Counted from the stretch's first letter, positions 12,231-24,500 are shown. The stretch: 64,000 nucleotides of DNA from Triglochin maritima (GCA_963682175.1 OY821772.1:17786743-17850742), one strand, 5' to 3'. The notes: generated from the sequence alone by a model not told the origin. Numbers and translations are program-made.

Positions 12231-13274
12231 GAACTCTTCACCCTCCATTGTAATTACCCATTGCTTGGTGGCATTCTCTCTACTAAGGAGTGAGCCTTGA
12301 AGCAAAAACTCAAGGTGGAGAAGAATGCTACCTTCAATGTGAGTCATTTTGTTAATAAAATAATTCTTCTAGTTTCTTTAAATCTTGTCTTTTAATTTGT
12401 GCATGTTTGTTTAGTCTTTCCTTTCCTTTTATGTTTCTTTAATGCTTCTTGCCTTCTTAGTTAACTTTCATTTCAGTATTATGCTTTCTTTGCTTAGTCT
12501 AATCAGTAGTGTAATGAGTAGTGAGTAGTTCCATCCCCATTTGGGGGGTGGAGAAATATGTGATATAATCATGTAGTGTATTAAGTGTGTGTTATTTTTA
12601 TCCCTTGAGCTTTATATGATTTCCATAACCATCTAATGGGTCTCCACTCTTATCTTTGATAGGCTAATGCTCTTGAATGAAGCTTAGCTTATGCTTTGAT
12701 TAGTGGACCTATTTTATGGGGAATGATAAGGTTAGGATATGGATGAAGTTAATGTTGGAAACACAATTTGTAGTGTATGTGCTCTTGTTGCCTTTACCTT
12801 AGCTAATGTCTTGTATGTTTTAATGATGTAGTGAAATCTTAATTCATGTAGAGGCATAGTAGGGTATAGTCTTTATACTTGAGTTCATGTAGCTTCATTC
12901 CAATTATTGTCTTGTATGTTTTAATGATGTAGTCTTATCTTAATTCATGTAGAGGCAAAGTTGGATGTAGTTTTATGATTTCATGCACTACATGTTGTGA
13001 GGAGCTTAATGAACACACACACACTTCTTTATGTTCACATTATTTCTCTACCCCCTTTGGGGTTTAGTTTATTGCTTATCTCCATTTCCTTTTGCATTTC
13101 ATTTCAGCTTTGTAGTTTAGATTAGTGTAATACATCTTTCTCCCTTCTTTTTACCTCTCGCCTTCGAATAAACCAAGTGTCGACACACCTCCCAGTGGAC
13201 GACCCGTATTTGCCACCGCTTCAACGCGGCCGTGCACTTGCGGTAGAAATATAAAACGAGATCAATCAAGTTTT

Positions 13275-13292
13275 TGGCGCCGTTGCCGGGGA
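13275..13292 (+). other. Primer-binding site, Asp-tRNA type
   Basis: TGGCGCCGTTGCCGGGGA is complementary to the 3' end of plant Asp-tRNA (ending CCCCGGCAACGGCGCCA). It starts six bases after the LTR end at 13268. It would prime minus-strand DNA synthesis. Confidence 0.92.
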
Positions 13293-14401
13293 GGTGCTCT
13301 GTCCAGACGTTGGTTTGGACGATTCGAGGGGTTTTTAATTTTTTGTTTTCAGTTTTTCTTAGTGGCAGGGAACCTGAGGATCAAGGGGAAGTGACTGGAG
13401 TAATTGGAGAGCAAAAGACCCCAAAGTGACCGTCAATCAGCGGTCTGGGACCGCCAATTGGCGGCCTGGTGAGCCTCAATTGCTCTCAAATTTGTTCCAG
13501 TTGTTATGTTGTTCACTTTAGTTATCTGGGAGCCCAATTTTGCATGTTGTGATCTTTAGTTTGCTCCCAGATTTAATTTCAATCCCCTTTAATCAACTTG
13601 GACCATAAAACTCAAAGCAAAAGATTAGACTTCTTGCCATCTAGGTCATGCATCATATGTAGACCTTGCATGCATCTTTCTTTTCTTTGCTTTACATTTT
13701 GTCGTTGATTGCTGGAGCGAGGTACGCATTCCTTATCACTCATTCACGCATTAGGACATTCATTAGTGAGTAAGGTTTGCATCGAAACAAGAGTGAGGTG
13801 AGTGCTTGTTTGGTGAGTTGCTTGCTAGCCTAAGATTTCAAAACATCTTTAAGGGGCATCACCTATAGACTTCAAAGATAAGGTGGGGGATTTCATCACC
13901 CCTCCCTTAGCCCCAAAAAGCACACTCAAGTAAAGCCTTAACTAAAAGCAAGTAGACATTGGCCCTAGGATTGCGGGCGCACTAGGAGAGTAATCTAGTT
14001 GAGACCGTCATGACCTGATCGGCGTTGCCTACCTTGTCGATAGTAGGAGGTACTGGATCTCCGGATCTGGTATCACTTGCTGGGCATTGTGGTCCTCGTT
14101 GTAGGGAGGTGAGGCGTGTCGAGGCTAGTGACCTCGAAGTTAGGCGTCGTCTAGCCTAAGGACCCATTGCCTTACATTGTTTGAGCCTTGCTTGCTAGTT
14201 AGGCTTCTACCTTCACCCTGTACCCTCGCTAGCTCTAGGGATTCTTCCCTTCTCCTCTGAGTCATCTTCTTCTCACCTTCTTCTACGTTATAGTCTCCTC
14301 CCCTTTACACTCTCTGTTAGCGTTTTAGGGTCGAGTCGAGCACTTTTTGCGAGCTTAGCCTCGTGGTGGTGAGAGTGATCGACTCGAGAGTTTTTCTTGT
14401 G

Positions 14402-15892
14402 ATGGATGGTTACATGGGCGACCATCCATATCATTGTTGGGACCAGGACGATTCTCCCTGGTACTCCGGACCCATGCAACCTGGGGTGGCTCAGACTAAC
14501 ACCCCGTATGGTTGGGATGATCGCAATTTTGTGACTGAGCAGTCTTCATATTGGGGTAACATGAGAGAGGCACCGACTGCTAGACCACAATCTAGTTATG
14601 CCGGATCATATGCTGGTCAACAAACTGAGACATTACAACAAACTTTGGCCTCTTTCATGCGTATGGCAGACGACATGAGTGCCCCGGTGGCTCCAGTAGC
14701 CGTACCGTGCGACTGTTGTGGGTTGAGTGGTCATGTTATCGGGGAATGTCCTTATGTTCCCCCTGAGCCTGAGTATGAGCACACATTTTCCCAAAATGCT
14801 CATTATGACCATTACGCATCCGCGTACAACCCGAGAGTGATGGATTCATGGGGAGACAAATCTTATCCAAATTCTTATACCTCATTTTCACCCCCGTATC
14901 CTCCTCCCGAATACCCAGAATTCTACCAGCACCCCACTCCAAATCATTGGACTCATTCTCAGCCCATCAATACCCAACCACAAAATTTCCCAAGCTCTGA
15001 CTTGGACCTCATCGTTGACCGCATACCTGATTCCTTGAAACAAACTTTCCTTACGTTCATGGAAACCACTCAACAGTCCATACAAAATATGACACTGCAA
15101 GTGAGTCAAATGTCGCAGAAATTACGTGAATGTGAGGAAAGTAACCTTTCTTGTCAACATGAGGATTCTTCTTTTGATATCGAACCACCACCACATCCAC
15201 AAATTCAAAGCACAACCTTTCAAAGTCAAACTCCTAGTCAGTCTGAGGGACTTGGGGTTTCAATTCACGATCACTTAGTGGAGGATTCGATTCAAATTGA
15301 GAATAACTTGGACCAGTTCTATTATGAGTCGGCACAGGATTGTGCCTTACCTTTTTGTCCCGTGGCCCTTGAGCCACATGATCTTCATTTTGATCCTCTT
15401 AAGGACCCACCTCTGGTGGAGCAAGAGCTCCCTAGTACCCTCAATTTCAAACAACCTGATGAGAGTTTGCCTCTCACTATTGTTCCTGATCATCTTGGAA
15501 ATGATGGAACATCAAACAACCACATTGCTCATGAGGGTATTAGGAGTTCCTTGGAGGATACCTTGGGTATGAGACCCACTTCCTGTTCTCCTGGTGAGTT
15601 GGACATGCATAACGAGGTGCTTGACCTCGTTCCGACCCACCAGCCTGTTGGTTGGAGAGTTTGGATTGATGATCATGACTTCAGTTCCGCAACGGGAGAT
15701 ATTTTTCTTCCGTTGCCCCTTATTTCCCAAACTCTTGAGAGGTTCAAGCTCTTTCAGTTTGATCCTTTGAATGAGACGCCTTTGCGTCCAATTCATGAAC
15801 CTCTCATTTCATCTGGTGCTCTTTGTGAAGGGGGCCCACGCATGCGTATTCTGGCCCCGCGTGGTGTCATGTTCCCTTTCCAAGTGCATTGA
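14402..15892 (+). CDS. Gag-like structural protein of the non-autonomous LTR element (496 aa)
   Basis: This is a single uninterrupted frame. I take the ATG at 14402 (MDGYMGDHPYH) as start; the same frame is open to 14363 but only through a GTG. The protein is rich in P, S, Q, D and H. Around residues 105-120 it has a CX2CX4HX4C zinc knuckle (CDCCGLSGHVIGEC), the usual nucleic-acid-binding motif of Gag nucleocapsids. Around residues 215-255 a predicted helix (FLTFMETTQQSIQNMTLQVS) resembles the coiled segment of Athila-type Gag proteins. No protease DTG or RT motif is present. The C-terminal third is conserved in the older copy at 4770-5195, including GWRV. Its likely role is packaging element RNA into particles made with a partner element's Gag-Pol. 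The protein is a recognised type but not a named family to me. Confidence 0.75.
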   Translation: MDGYMGDHPYHCWDQDDSPWYSGPMQPGVAQTNTPYGWDDRNFVTEQSSYWGNMREAPTARPQSSYAGSYAGQQTETLQQTLASFMRMADDMSAPVAPVAVPCDCCGLSGHVIGECPYVPPEPEYEHTFSQNAHYDHYASAYNPRVMDSWGDKSYPNSYTSFSPPYPPPEYPEFYQHPTPNHWTHSQPINTQPQNFPSSDLDLIVDRIPDSLKQTFLTFMETTQQSIQNMTLQVSQMSQKLRECEESNLSCQHEDSSFDIEPPPHPQIQSTTFQSQTPSQSEGLGVSIHDHLVEDSIQIENNLDQFYYESAQDCALPFCPVALEPHDLHFDPLKDPPLVEQELPSTLNFKQPDESLPLTIVPDHLGNDGTSNNHIAHEGIRSSLEDTLGMRPTSCSPGELDMHNEVLDLVPTHQPVGWRVWIDDHDFSSATGDIFLPLPLISQTLERFKLFQFDPLNETPLRPIHEPLISSGALCEGGPRMRILAPRGVMFPFQVH

Positions 15893-17498
15893 CCCACTCT
15901 TGAGGTTCCCATTTGATGTCTTTTGACAAATGAAGATGGGAACTTATGATTGTACATAGTTATATAAAAAAAAAAAAAAAAAAAAGAAGTTCAATAAAAG
16001 ACTCCTTCAGTGAGCATCGATTGTTGTGAGCCCCAACCCTTGTGTATTTGGGCTCCATTTCTTTCACGTATTTGTATCCCTTCTTTAGCATCTCACAGGT
16101 TTTGAGGGAATTCGGGTTATGTCCATCAACATGACCTTGCACTTCCCTTTGTACTTCATGTTGGTGAGATCTCTCCTTTTTATGCATCAATCCATGTAGT
16201 ATCTTGCTTGCATTCATTGAGGACAATGCATGAAGTAGGTGTGGGGGGGTGTTTTACGTGTGTACATAGTTTAGTCTTTTTTCCTTTGATTTTGTTTTCT
16301 TTTGTTTGCATTGTTAGGGTCATGATAGTGTGCTGCATTTAATATCGATGTATTTGCTTGCCATGATCCTTGGGTGACTTGTCTTCTTTTGCTTGCCTAG
16401 TGCTTCAAAATTTTCACATTTCTTTCAAAATCTTCATGTGTTTTCGAAAGAAAATGTTTTGTGGGTTTTGCGTGTGTTTAGCATGTGCAAAACCGTTGAG
16501 AGGCAAAGTAAAAAGAAAGCTCCCAAAATTGTCTTGAACTTGATGCATTAGGATATCTAGTACGTGGCTTTAGGATTTATCGAGTCGTTAGGATGCACCC
16601 CAGTTTTCCTTTGGGGGTGAGTAATCATAGGGTTTCAGTGCTCAAACATTCAAAGAAGTCCACCCTGAACCTAGTGAGTCAATAATTCGTGTTTGTTAAT
16701 ATAGGAAGTTTGTTGTAGTCAAGGACCCTCTAAATCTTGTTGTGAGACAGTAGTGTAGGGGTTTTGGTTCATGTGTAGATAAGAAATAAGTGAGTACGTG
16801 TTCTCTCTTCTCGCACGGCTCCTATCACTCGGGAAAGTAGGTCTGAGGGGACTTTGTGCCTGGTGCTTTCGAGTCATCTGACTTGGGATGCGCCGACCGA
16901 ACTCCCGTTACACGGGTGGTAGGGATTGCCCTATGTGGAGATTTGGGGAAAGGTGTACGTGATAGTGTAAGTCCTCATGGGCAATGATGCACGAAACCTG
17001 ACCCTGGGAGAATGAAGCTCCAACTAATAAAAAGAAAAAAAAGAAAAAAAATGTGTGAAAAGAAACAAAAAGAAAAAAAAATGTTAATGCAAATAAGAAC
17101 CTTAATGGACCTTACACTTTGTATCACTTGAGGATCTTGAGGTTGTCCATGTCTTTCACTTAATTCCTTATTTAACTTGCACGAATGGTTCATTAGGGTA
17201 GAGGTGTGGACTGATCACCTATATAGAGTCGGCCCGTAGCATTACCGCGTCCATTAATCGACAAAATATTTCCAACGAGTCGAGGTCTAGATTGAATAAT
17301 GCATCTTGTTCGGATTTTGTGGGTATATCCGCTGAAAACCCTCAGGAGACAACACTCCTCCTCCTTGGCAACAAGGAGGTTTAACGGCTTGTTGCACGTG
17401 CTAAGTGCAACCGTGATTCCTACGAAAGTGAGTTAGGATTTCTTGTTTTTCGTTTGTTTTTCTCTTTCTTTGTTTTGCTCGGGACTAGCAAAAACTTA
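15893..17498 (+). other. Conserved non-coding 3' region of the gag-only element
   Basis: About 1.6 kb between the ORF and the purine tract has no credible coding frame. It nevertheless aligns almost throughout with the older copy (about 3200-4760, reversed). Shared blocks include GTGAGCATCGATTGTTGTGAG, AGGTGTGGGGGGGTGTTTTA, CACACGCAAAACC-type words and ACACTCCTCCTCCTTGGC. Conservation of long non-coding sequence in a parasite of another element suggests RNA packaging or replication signals. Poly-A near 15965-15984 and repeated AAAGAAAAAA near 17030 are simple-sequence stretches. Confidence 0.6.
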
Positions 17499-17510
17499 GG
17501 TGTGGGGGTA
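17499..17510 (+). other. Polypurine tract
   Basis: GGTGTGGGGGTA lies immediately before the 3' LTR (17513). The older minus-strand copy keeps the same tract at the same place. It would prime plus-strand DNA synthesis. Confidence 0.75.
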
Positions 17511-17512
17511 TT

Positions 17513-19086
17513 TGATTGACATCATTTCATGCTCATATTTGTATCTTATATCCATTATCTTACACCTAAGCAATGCTACGTGACGAGTTTTATGTTTAGT
17601 TTTCAGGAATAAAGAGGTTTGAAGAGAAGAGCCATGAAAGGACCCAAAAGCTGGGAAAAAGGACTGAATGGTGAGATCTAGGGACCAAGATGCAAGGGAG
17701 AAGGACCTGAATGTAAGACAGAAGGACCTAAGAGCAAAACAGAATACTCCACACCATCATGGGGAGTATTTTACCAATTCTATTCGGGTCGGAGCTCCAA
17801 CAAGTCGAGTAACCGCATCAAAGACCAACAATACCAGAAAGCAAAGCCCACAACAAATTCCAACACGATCCGACAATTTTGGACCGCCAATTGGCGGTCT
17901 TGGACCGCTAATTGGCGGTCCATATTGCTCAGGATCCGTCGAAATTTCTCCTGGACTTGTATTAATGTTCGTTTAGGCTATTTTTGGTATTGGTTTAGTC
18001 CCACATCGGGGGATTGTCCCCGATTAGCTTTTTCCATGCTTATAAATAGAACTCTTCACCCTCCATTGTAATTACCCATTGCTTGGTGGCATTCTCTCTA
18101 CTAAGGAGTGAGCCTTGAAGCAAAAACTCAAGGTGGAGAAGAATGCTACCTTCAATGTGAGTCATTTTGTTAATAAAATAATTCTTCTAGTTTCTTTAAA
18201 TCTTGTCTTTTAATTTGTGCATGTTTGTTTAGTCTTTCCTTTCCTTTTATGTTTCTTTAATGCTTCTTGCCTTCTTAGTTAACTTTCATTTCAGTATTAT
18301 GCTTTCTTTGCTTAGTCTAATCAGTAGTGTAATGAGTAGTGAGTAGTTCCATCCCCATTTGGGGGGTGGAGAAATATGTGATATAATCATGTAGTGTATT
18401 AAGTGTGTGTTATTTTTATCCCTTGAGCTTTATATGATTTCCATAACCATCTAATGGGTCTCCACTCTTATCTTTGATAGGCTAATGCTCTTGAATGAAG
18501 CTTAGCTTATGCTTTGATTAGTGGACCTATTTTATGGGGAATGATAAGGTTAGGATATGGATGAAGTTAATGTTGGAAACACAATTTGTAGTGTATGTGC
18601 TCTTGTTGCCTTTACCTTAGCTAATGTCTTGTATGTTTTAATGATGTAGTGAAATCTTAATTCATGTAGAGGCATAGTAGGGTATAGTCTTTATACTTGA
18701 GTTCATGTAGCTTCATTCCAATTATTGTCTTGTATGTTTTAATGATGTAGTCTTATCTTAATTCATGTAGAGGCAAAGTTGGATGTAGTTTTATGATTTC
18801 ATGCACTACATGTTGTGAGGAGCTTAATGAACACACACACACTTCTTTATGTTCACATTATTTCTCTACCCCCTTTGGGGTTTAGTTTATTGCTTATCTC
18901 CATTTCCTTTTGCATTTCATTTCAGCTTTGTAGTTTAGATTAGTGTAATACATCTTTCTCCCTTCTTTTTACCTCTCGCCTTCGAATAAACCAAGTGTCG
19001 ACACACCTCCCAGTGGACGACCCGTATTTGCCACCGCTTCAACGCGGCCGTGCACTTGCGGTAGAAATATAAAACGAGATCAATCA
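17513..19086 (+). repeat. 3' LTR of the young gag-only element
   Basis: It is a direct copy of 11695-13268, ending TCAATCA at 19086 and followed by the target duplication ACGGC (19087-19091). Confidence 0.93.
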
Positions 19087-19354
19087 ACGGCCAGGTCTAC
19101 AATAAAACTCGGCATCTATAGTGACGAGTTTAATAGGCATAAGTCGAGTTTAATAGGCTGAAGTATGCAAATTTGCGGTCCTAAAAAATACATTACATTC
19201 ATTCGTCTTACAATTAATCAACTCTTAAAAAGGATTTAAGTCGTACATTCATTCAAGTCATAACAAAATACATTACAAATACATTACAAGTCTTACAATT
19301 AATCAACTCTTACATTCATTCGTCTCACTAAATAGTTACATACAAAATATTTTC

Positions 19355-20423
19355 CTATATAGGTTCCGTGCATCGCTTTCGGTTATGTCCTATACCGCCG
19401 CATCTCCCACACATTACCCTTCTTCCAGAGTGTTCGTCCATCTCGTTTCGGATTCGCGTTGATTTAGGCCGACCGGGAGGTCTTTTGGTTTGGGGAGACT
19501 TCATTGTGATGATGCCTCGATCTGGCCAATACCTCACATCAGGAATTGGGATAAATATCGGTTTGTACGTCTCCCTATACATTTGAACCTCATAATACGG
19601 GGACACCAAATGTGAAGTGTTAACATTTGCATGTCTGCCACTGCAAACTACTAGTACATGTGAACATGGGACGTGCATTGCAATTATGTATCCACAAGTG
19701 CAAGTAATAACTCCTTCTTCAAATTTCGCGAGGTATTTTTTCTGGTCATTGGCTTCAACCTGGTACATTAGCTGGTAGTACCGAGTTACTGTATGTGTTC
19801 TGGCCAGATTACTGTTTGTCATCACCACGGTGTGGACTGTAATGCGTGGGTTCAAATTGCGACAAACCAGGATAAGGATTTGCACTGCTAGAAGGAATGT
19901 CACACGCATTTTCTGGCCATTCGTTGCCTGTTTGGAAGTTATGCGATTGGAAAAATGGAATTTGTTGGTATGCTGGAACTTCGGTTGTAGGATTTAGACT
20001 TATATTCAAATCTATTCTACAGTCCCAACTGGTCGACCTTACTGTACCATACTCCGGCGAATGAGTGTTCGTTGTCAGCGTAGGGTCGAGCACTTTAGGT
20101 TCAGCTTCTACATACACTCCAACCACAGACATCCGTTTAAACAAACGCATCAATCAATAAACCGACCTATCATTGGTTAATGGAACGTATGTCCAATCAT
20201 TGTTTAATGGCAATTTTGCCGTCAACTTGACATCAAACATACTGTGTGGATAAGAACATTCAGATCTTATAACATCCATTAAATCCTCATATTTGATGTT
20301 CAACGGAACAACTACCAATTTACGGCTAGATCCTGTGTATTCTGTCACATCTCCGTTACATTCTAATTTCCCGTTATACATGACCAACAAAGATCCTTCA
20401 TCATCTTTATCCATACCTAACAT
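19355..20423 (-). pseudogene. MULE (MuDR-type) transposase, central catalytic part deleted
   Basis: Reading from 20423, the N-terminal segment MDKDDEGSLLVMYNGKLECN resembles the start of plant MuDR-type transposases. A TGA at 20154-20156 follows SVY and precedes LMRLFKRM, most simply an Arg CGA changed to TGA. The same frame runs on to about 19809. Near 19810-19909 the coding sense switches frame and joins a C-terminal part. That part has a SWIM zinc finger (CTCGYIIAMHVPCSH), a KRPPGRPKSTR basic motif and a CX2CX4HX4C knuckle (CGRCGGIGHNRKRC) at the end. The DDE transposase domain that should lie between is missing. It therefore cannot encode an active enzyme, but keeps the DNA-binding ends. 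An upstream leader is shared with the PMD gene. Confidence 0.85.
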
Positions 20424-20879
20424 ATATTAAATGAATTTGAAAATGTGTTCAAGTGAGATGATTGTTCTTCATTACTAAATACTTAAAAAGTTGAAAATAC
20501 TGAAATGTTTTAGAAGTTACCTCAATCGAGTGTAGTAGCAAACGACTGTAAACGTCGAGCAATCTCTCCAATAAACAACGTTACGATCAATAAATGTTTA
20601 AGATACCGTAGACCTATAATCAACAAAACTAAATTCAATAATCAACTATCAAACAAGAAATAAAACGTTTTACCTAAAAACCCAAAATCGAATTCGAGTT
20701 TGCACCAAAACGGGTTCCTAAACCAACAAAAACACTACAATCATACATAAAACACCAATGTATATCATCCTAATACATAAAAAGGCAAGAAAACGGTGCA
20801 AAACGAAAACAAATCGAAACCCTAACCTTAAAATCGCGAGAACCCGGCGTGAGGGAGAGGGGGCATCTGGCTGCTTTTA
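20424..20879 (-). promoter_or_regulatory. Leader/promoter region shared by the two MULE genes (copy 1)
   Basis: About 450 bp upstream of the transposase start is a direct duplicate, with an internal deletion, of 24970-25690 upstream of the PMD gene. Shared blocks include CAATCGAGTGTAGTAGCAAACG, AACTATCAAACAAGAAATAAAACG, CGAATTCGAGTTTGCACC and GGCTGCTTTTATAG followed by the first CTCGGCG hairpin. The minus-strand sense of CTGCTTTTATAG gives CTATAAAAGCAG, a good TATA box (about 20871-20882). The two genes thus appear to use copies of one promoter. Confidence 0.65.
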
Positions 20880-21310
20880 TAGACCTCCAGAACTCGGCGT
20901 TGGTAACGCCGAGTTAGCTTTTTTAAGTGAACTCGGTGTTACCAACGTCGAATTATTACTTTAGAACTCGGCATCTAGGAGGCCGAGTTCTATTTAAGTA
21001 ACTGTTCTCCTAACGCGTCAATCGTCTCATGCACGATATGAGCCCCAGGAGAATAGTTATTCAAATAGAACTCGGCACGTAGAGTGCCGAGTTCTATTTG
21101 ATTCACTATTCTCCTGGCAACTCAAGTCGAGTGGAATATCAAGTGAGGCAATAAAAAACCCAAAACGAGCATAGAAATCGACACTGAAGATGCCGAGTTC
21201 TATTGGTGTGAACTCGGTACTGGTGATGTCGTGTTCACAACAACAGAACTCGGCATCCTCAGTGCCGAGTTCTCTTGTAGAGTTCATTGATTTAAGAACT
21301 CGAGTTTTTT
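20880..21310. repeat. Internal third array of CTCGGC hairpin words
   Basis: This array sits between the PMD and transposase genes and has the same order of hairpin words as the right terminal repeat. AACTCGGCGTTGGTAACGCC and its mirror come first, then CTCGGTGTTACC, then GTTCTCCTAACGCGTCAATC with its dyad around CATGCACGAT, and later CTCGGCATCCTCAGTGCCGA. It lacks the outermost 100 bp of the true ends. It looks like a duplicated inner part of the terminal repeat carried along with its promoter. Confidence 0.75.
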
Positions 21311-21335
21311 TTTTCATTTCCTGTTTCACAACAAA

Positions 21336-21425
21336 TACAATTCAACCACGACACAATCAACGAAAACACAATTCAACCACGACACACAATCAACGAAAAC
21401 ACAATTCAACCACGACACACAAACA
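21336..21425. repeat. Short tandem repeat, about 33-bp unit
   Basis: Roughly three copies of a unit built from ACAATCAACGAAAACACAAT and TCAACCACGACAC lie just left of the internal hairpin array. Nothing else is recognisable in them. Confidence 0.7.
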
Positions 21426-21533
21426 AGTACGATAAAACACAATACAACTATGAGTCGAATATGAAGTTCAACATTTTAACATACATCCAAAAGTATCATA
21501 TAAAAACAACCAAATAAGTTCACAACTAAATAT

Positions 21534-24500
21534 CTATCCTAAGTGACCTCTCAATCTCTTCTTCCTTTTAGGACGTGCTTGAGCACGTTCTCTCCCCCTG
21601 TCGCGTCCCCCTCCTCGTGCTGCATTCTCATTATCCTGAGTCAGACCGCCAACGTCTTCTTGAGAGTGTGAATCTTCTTCAACGACGCGATCCTGACTCA
21701 AATGTAATGTTGGTTCTTCAGCACCAAAACACATAAGCCAAACCTTCATTTTTTCTTTCAATTTTCTAACCATTGAAGAACTTGTCTTGTGATCTTTGAT
21801 CACCTCATGAATTTGATGGAGTTTTTCGTGGAACTCATAAACTCCGTGCACCTACAGATAATTAAAATTTAATGAAACACTAAACAAATTTTAAAACGTG
21901 GTAATTGTTTAAATAAATGTTTAAATCTTACCATCTCTCGCTCTCTACCCTCTCGAGGTCTGTATAAGTTATTATTCGGAGCCAAAGGGTGATGAACTAT
22001 CTAACGCACGGTGATGCTCCAGTACCATTCCATATACAGTCGTGTGCTCTCTTCAGGAGTGACACCTTGGAGTGGTCGCTCAAATTGTAGATGATCTCTT
22101 CTGTGCGACCAATGCTGAATGAATTGGTGATTTTCCGCCAACCAATTAACATCCGACCTTCCCTGAGCCGATTTCACTACATGTCTCTCCATCGGCTCTG
22201 GAATGTGCTGCTGTAGATCGAACTGTCTCATCACTCGGTCTGGACAATGCATAACCACCTCACCAAAATTTATAAGCCAAGTACGGCTCGTCCAGATCTC
22301 TGAACCTTCCGTACATAGTGGTGGTAACTGACTAAGATCCAAATTTGCATAAGGCTCCCAGATCACTTGATCGAATTCTTGCACGTCCAGCTCATTCCGA
22401 TAAAAATCAAGTGTCGTCGTCTTCGCACTACCCTTTATGTTTTTGGTCATCTCCAACGGGACCCTAATGGTGCTCTCTCCTCCTCCGGGTATAGTAATGG
22501 TCTGCTCTTCAAAGGTCTCCCAATGTGTAGATGTTCCCAGCACCACAACTATAGGAACGTAAGAAAACCACACAAATGTTTCGTCGGAATCAGTGAGGCT
22601 TCGTCTAACATGTGATATAAGTGGGTCAGAGCCGCACTACCCCAACTGTACTTCGATGCGACTGCCAAATCTCCGAGCAAAGACAGGTACTTCAAGTGAA
22701 CCATCATACCACTCTTATCTGCCAAAATACTACATCCCAGCTGGAACAGAATGAAGGCTCTGGTGTGTCGTGTAACTGTCTCCTCGTCAGCATCAAAAGG
22801 CAACTGCTGAAACTGAGCTTGCAACCAACCCAGAGTTACGGAACCCTTAATACCCAAGTCATCGGGGACCTGACTCAATAAATCCATACACACCACTAAC
22901 CAAACGTACTCCTGAGACTCACACACCGGCAAACCATCTACGTGCAAGCCGGTAATCATCGAGATGTCACGCAAGGTGCACGTGATCTCACCATGTCGCA
23001 AGTGAAATGAATGAGTCTCCAGTCTCCAACGCTCGACCATCGCCCCCAGCAAGGTATGATCCAACTGAACTCGGCACAACCGAGTGATTGTGTCAAACCC
23101 TGTCATATCTAGCAGAAACAACATCCTCTCATCAGTGATCTGTCGTTCGTTGAGCTTCGATCCATGCTCAACGCATTTTACACCATCAACATCCTTCTGC
23201 ATAAATTTAGAGAAATGTCAGAATATTGAAATTCACGTGCAAATATTTAACTTGAAAACGTAAAATACATACAAAATCTTTGAACAAGTCAGACTTGTGG
23301 TTGGCCTGCTGATTGATCGTTTTATATTTAACCGCAAGTGCACGGCCGCGTTGAAGCGGTGGCAAATACGGGTCGTCCACTGGGAGGTGTGTCGACACTT
23401 GGTTTGTTCGAATGCGAGAGGTAAAAGAATGATAGAAAGATGTCTTACACTAATCTAAACTACAAAGCTGAAATGAAATGGAGAAGAAACGATAAAACTA
23501 AACCCCAAAGGGGGTAGAGAAATAATGTGAACATAAAAGAGTGTGTGTGTGTGTGTGTGTTCATTAAGCTCCTCACAATATGTAGTGCATGAAATCATAA
23601 AACTACATCCAACTTTGCCTCCACATGAATTAAGATAAGACTACATCATTAAAACATACAAGACAATAATTGGAAAGAAGCTAAATGAACTCACATATAA
23701 AGACTAGACCCTACTATGCCTCCACATGAATCAAGATAATACTACATCATTAAAACATACAAGACATTAGCTAAGGTAAAGGCAACAAGAGTTCATACAC
23801 TACAACTTGTGTTTCCAATATTAATTCCTATCTATATTCTAACCTTATCATTCCCCATAAAATAGATCCACTAATCAAAGCATAAGCTAAGCTTCATTCA
23901 AGAGCATTAGCATATCAAAGATAAGAGTGAAAACTCATTAGATGGTTATGGAAATCATATAAAGCTCAAGGGATAAAGATAACACACACTTAATACACTA
24001 CATGATTATATCACATATTTCTCCACCCCCCAAATGGGGATGAAACTACTCACACATATTTTAACTAACTATTCTAACAAAAGAAAGCATTATACTGAAG
24101 TGAAACTACACTAATCAAGCAAGAAATATTAAAGAAGCAAAAAACAAAACAAACAAGCAAGCATGCATATGAAAGGAAATTAAACTAAGAGAGGAACAAC
24201 ACAATTAAAGGAAAACATCTATTATTAACTCACTCAATTACAAGTAGCCCTTCCTCCACCAGAGTTTTGCTTCAAGGCTTCACTCTTAGTAGGGAAGGTG
24301 GTCACCAAAGAGAGAGATAGATACAATGGGAGGTGAAGAGTTCTATTTATAAGGATGGAAAAAGCTAATCCGGGACAATCCCCCGATGTGGGACTAAACC
24401 AATACCAAAAATAGCCTAAACACATGATAATACAAGTCCAGGAGCGAGCTTAGCAAAGTTGGGCTCATCCAGACCGCCAATTGGCGGTTCCAGACCGCCA

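Larger units (their letters stand above)
11695..13268 (+). repeat. 5' LTR of the young gag-only element
   Basis: The LTR is 1574 bp with ends TGATTGACATC and GAGATCAATCA. It contains a TATA box (12223-12230), the palindromic ACCGCCAATTGGCGGT block just upstream (12063-12103), and AATAAA-type polyadenylation sequence (about 12351-12362). No differences from the 3' LTR were seen in the segments compared, including an identical 102-codon chance frame and the same AC-repeat length near 13010. Confidence 0.93.
11695..19086 (+). mobile_element. Complete, young gag-only (non-autonomous) LTR retrotransposon
   Basis: Two direct LTRs (11695-13268 and 17513-19086) are offset by exactly 5818 bp and flank a 4.24-kb interior. 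Both carry TGATTGA...TCAATCA ends. The target duplication is ACGGC at 11690-11694 and 19087-19091. A primer-binding site complementary to the 3' end of Asp-tRNA follows the left LTR, and a purine tract precedes the right LTR. The interior has one 496-codon gag-like ORF and no protease, reverse transcriptase, RNase H or integrase, so it must move with enzymes supplied by an autonomous relative. Gypsy-type affiliation (Athila/Tat-like) is inferred from the Asp-tRNA primer site and general layout. Near-identity of the LTRs indicates recent insertion. Confidence 0.95.

Noticed and set aside
14363..14401. Start of the gag-like ORF at 14363
   Set aside because: That codon is GTG; the first in-frame ATG is 14402.
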